NCBI GenBank assembly: GCA_947441875.1
Contig: CANEUR010000053.1
Span: 1 to 6,850, forward strand
From: Rickettsiales bacterium
GTDB lineage: Bacteria; Pseudomonadota; Alphaproteobacteria; Rickettsiales; UBA1997
Length of the DNA: 6,850 bases
Reading direction: 5' to 3'
This document shows positions 5,097-6,850 of this stretch, piece after piece; position 1 is the first letter of the stretch; every line of letters starts with the position of its first letter. Both the position numbers and the translations under genes were made by a program. The notes under the pieces were generated by a model. It did not search any database. It was not told the origin of the DNA and worked only from the letters and a program-made list of their open reading frames with translations.

Positions 5097-5528
5097 TTAT
5101 TTGTTTATATATTGAGATATTTTGTTTTTTAAGTTTAAAATTTCAGCATTTGGATTATTATTGAGTAGAAAAATTTTGTCAATAATAATTTGAGCTTTTG
5201 AATATTTTTGTTTTAAAGTTAAAATATAAGCATAATAATATAGACCGTTTTCAAACTTTGGCCAAAATTTTGAAATAATAAAAAAACGAAAATGAGCTTC
5301 TTTTATATTGCCTTTATTTAAATGATGTAAGCCTAATTCAAAGTTAGTTTGTAGTAAATTTTTTGATTTTTGATGCATTAAAGATAAATCGTCTAGGGTG
5401 TTTTTAATCGACACAGAAACTTCTTGCGAAATTTTTTGCATAGAGCTAGATATTTTATCTTTAATACTAGTATTTTCACGGTTATATTCGCTAATAGTTT
5501 TTTTTTGTTTTTTTGTAAAGAAAAACAT
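5097..5528 (-). CDS. Small TPR-like protein of unknown function
   Basis: I do not recognise this 143-residue protein as a named family. Residues 1-60 are polar, rich in Lys, Ser and Gln, and probably helical or coiled. Residues 59-92 and 93-126 read as two tetratricopeptide-like repeats of 34 residues: the first has Leu65-Gly66, Ala78, Phe82 and Pro90 at consensus positions 7, 8, 20, 24 and 32; the second has Tyr99-Ala100 and Ala112 at the same places. No signal peptide or convincing membrane segment is seen (MFFFTKKQKK at the start is short and followed by charge), so it is probably cytoplasmic. It lies 1 base after gcvH and 2 before mlaA, so it is translated from the same message. TPRs mediate protein contacts; a role with MlaA or the glycine cleavage proteins would be pure guesswork. 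The tight spacing and intact frame support a real gene. Confidence 0.75.
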   Translation of the reverse strand: MFFFTKKQKKTISEYNRENTSIKDKISSSMQKISQEVSVSIKNTLDDLSLMHQKSKNLLQTNFELGLHHLNKGNIKEAHFRFFIISKFWPKFENGLYYYAYILTLKQKYSKAQIIIDKIFLLNNNPNAEILNLKNKISQYINK

Positions 5529-5529
5529 A

Positions 5530-5895
5530 TTATTTTTGTTGTAAATATAAGTTATATTCAGCTTCGTTAAAAGTATTGATTAAATCATTAGCATCAACAA
5601 TTTCAACTTTAACAATCCAACCTTCTTGGTAAGGAGAGTTGTTAATTAACTCTGGATTATTAATAAGATTATTATTAATTTCAATAATTTTACCTTGTAT
5701 AGGTAAATAAACATCGCTTGCCGATTTAGAAGATTCTACCACGGCAAAAGCAACTCCTTTATTATAAGAATTGCCAATTTTTGGTAATTCAACATATACT
5801 AATTCGCCTAAGGCATCTGCCGCATATTGAGTAATGCCAACTGTAGCAATATTACCTTGTAGTTGAATCCATTCGTGATCTTTAGTAAATTTCAT
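5530..5895 (-). CDS. gcvH: Glycine cleavage system H protein
   Basis: GcvH is the lipoylated carrier of the glycine cleavage system: it takes the aminomethyl group from GcvP (P protein), presents it to GcvT and is reoxidised by Lpd. The 121-residue length is typical. The N-terminus FTKDHEWI leads to GITQYAADALGELVYVELP (19-38) and the lipoyl site VESSKSASDVY (53-63), with Lys57 as the modified residue; the usual VESVKA is here VESSKS, a tolerated variant. The C-terminal NNSPYQEGWIVKV is also characteristic. It starts 9 bases after the gcvT stop and ends 1 base before the TPR-like gene. GcvH needs lipoylation by LipB/LipA or LplA, not visible here. The ATG is not preceded by a Shine-Dalgarno motif. 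Confidence 0.97.
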   Translation of the reverse strand: MKFTKDHEWIQLQGNIATVGITQYAADALGELVYVELPKIGNSYNKGVAFAVVESSKSASDVYLPIQGKIIEINNNLINNPELINNSPYQEGWIVKVEIVDANDLINTFNEAEYNLYLQQK

Positions 5896-5904
5896 ATTAT
5901 TAAG

Positions 5905-6850
5905 TTAATTATTGTTTTTAATAGCTTTGGTTTTAGCCTGAACAAAAGTTGTTGAGGTTATAATTGCTGGTATCTCTTTTTCTCGAACAATTGCCATAAC
6001 ATTATCGCCAATATTACAATTTGCAAAAAAATAACCTTGACCTATTGAAGTTTTGATAGTAGGAGAAAAACCACCGCTGGTAAGTTCGCCAATTATCACA
6101 CCATCTTTTTTAATTATAGTTCCTTCTCGAGCAATACCTCTATCAAGAAGCTTTACCCCCATTCTTTTTTTAGTAACCCCTTGAGTTTTTTGTTGTAAAA
6201 CTATTTCGGATCCAAAAAAAGAAGTGTTAGTTTTGCTTACCACCCAAGATAAGCCTGCTTCGATAGGTGATGTATTTTCATTTAGATCGTGACCATAAAG
6301 AGGATAACCCATTTCGAGTCTAAGAGAATCTCTGGCTCCTAAGCCAATTGGCATAACAAATTCATTAGTTGATAGTTCTTGCCAAAAATTTACTACATCA
6401 TTGTTACTGATGCTTATTTCAAAGCCATCTTCACCAGTGTAGCCAGTTCGACTAATGATAATTTGATTGCCATTTTTAAGTTTGGCAAAAGACATATACA
6501 TATAAGGTAAATCGGCTAAATTTACTTCTATAATTAATTTAGATAAAACCTCAATAGATTTTTGACCTTGCACCGCAATTAAAGAGCGATCAGAAAGTTC
6601 GGAAAAATTTAAAGTAGGATAAAGATTGTTGCTTATCCAATTTTTATCTTTTTCTTTACATCCAGCATTTAAAACTATAAAAAATTCGTTTTCATTAATC
6701 TTGGTAATAATTAGATCGTCGATTATGCCACCTTTTTTATTGGTAAGAACTGTGTATTTTGCTTGCATTGGTTTACTTAAGCTAAAATCGGTAGGTGTGA
6801 TAGAGTTTAAAAATTCTTGAGCAGTGTTGCCTTTAAGTATAAATTGACCC
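5905..6850 (-). CDS. gcvT: Glycine cleavage system aminomethyltransferase (T protein), N-terminus outside window
   Basis: GcvT transfers the methylene group from GcvH-bound aminomethyl-lipoate to tetrahydrofolate, releasing ammonia and giving 5,10-methylene-THF. The frame stays open to the window edge: upstream of the internal Met at 6768 it reads GQFILKGNTAQEFLNSI and on to SLSKP, the normal T-protein sequence just after the DVSHM motif, so the true start lies beyond 6850 and roughly 50 residues are missing. Family motifs are GGIIDDLI (with the catalytic Asp region), SRTGYTGEDGFEIS, GLGARDSLRLEMGYPLYGHD, SPIEAGLSWVV and the C-terminal GELTSGGFSPTIKTSIGQGYF. The folate-binding and C-terminal barrel domains look complete. 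It is the first visible gene of the minus-strand cluster, 9 bases before gcvH. gcvP is not adjacent downstream; it could be upstream of gcvT or elsewhere. Confidence 0.96.
   Translation of the reverse strand, partial: GQFILKGNTAQEFLNSITPTDFSLSKPMQAKYTVLTNKKGGIIDDLIITKINENEFFIVLNAGCKEKDKNWISNNLYPTLNFSELSDRSLIAVQGQKSIEVLSKLIIEVNLADLPYMYMSFAKLKNGNQIIISRTGYTGEDGFEISISNNDVVNFWQELSTNEFVMPIGLGARDSLRLEMGYPLYGHDLNENTSPIEAGLSWVVSKTNTSFFGSEIVLQQKTQGVTKKRMGVKLLDRGIAREGTIIKKDGVIIGELTSGGFSPTIKTSIGQGYFFANCNIGDNVMAIVREKEIPAIITSTTFVQAKTKAIKNNN

Noticed and set aside
4937..5164. Plus-strand open frame across the mlaA/TPR junction
   Set aside because: It is antisense to two genes, and its composition reflects the reverse of a signal peptide region.
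5905..6768. Taking the Met at 6768 as the gcvT start
   Set aside because: Upstream codons to 6850 continue the conserved T-protein sequence without a stop.
6626..6820. Plus-strand open frame opposite gcvT
   Set aside because: Antisense shadow of conserved gcvT sequence.

Overview
The window is AT-rich DNA with bacterial gene organisation: short gaps, one long minus-strand gene cluster, and the standard code (nrdB ends in TGA; no in-frame TGA is needed as Trp). The proteins look alphaproteobacterial: an EnvZ-type kinase with the HDLRTPLTRMKLQL box, a NrdB of the alphaproteobacterial type, and adjacent mlaA and mlaC. Strong A/T bias, long homopolymer tracts, compact spacing and absence of Shine-Dalgarno motifs point to a reduced-genome, possibly host-associated lineage (Rickettsiales-like is a guess, not shown by the sequence).

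Left part, plus strand: the 3' end of a sensor histidine kinase gene (1-716, 5' end outside the window), a 218-base gap with a hairpin and a dispersed repeat, then nrdB (935-1930), the radical-bearing small subunit of class Ia ribonucleotide reductase. nrdB and thiD converge on a 162-base gap that is almost entirely one imperfect palindrome built from two opposed copies of the same repeat.

Right part, minus strand, read right to left: gcvT (partial, running off the window), gcvH, an unrecognised small TPR-like protein gene, mlaA, mlaC, dapB and thiD. The gaps are 1-9 bases, so this is very probably one operon. It joins unrelated tasks: glycine cleavage/one-carbon supply (gcvT, gcvH), outer-membrane phospholipid traffic (mlaA, mlaC), lysine/diaminopimelate synthesis for peptidoglycan (dapB) and thiamine pyrimidine phosphorylation (thiD). 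gcvP is not next to gcvTH.

I see no tRNA, rRNA, CRISPR array, transposase or phage gene, and no convincing new defence or metabolic system. The most unusual material is non-coding: a 29-base repeat core present three times around nrdB, with hairpins that overlap the ends of the kinase and nrdB genes, and a thiD stop codon that lies at the tip of a repeat copy.
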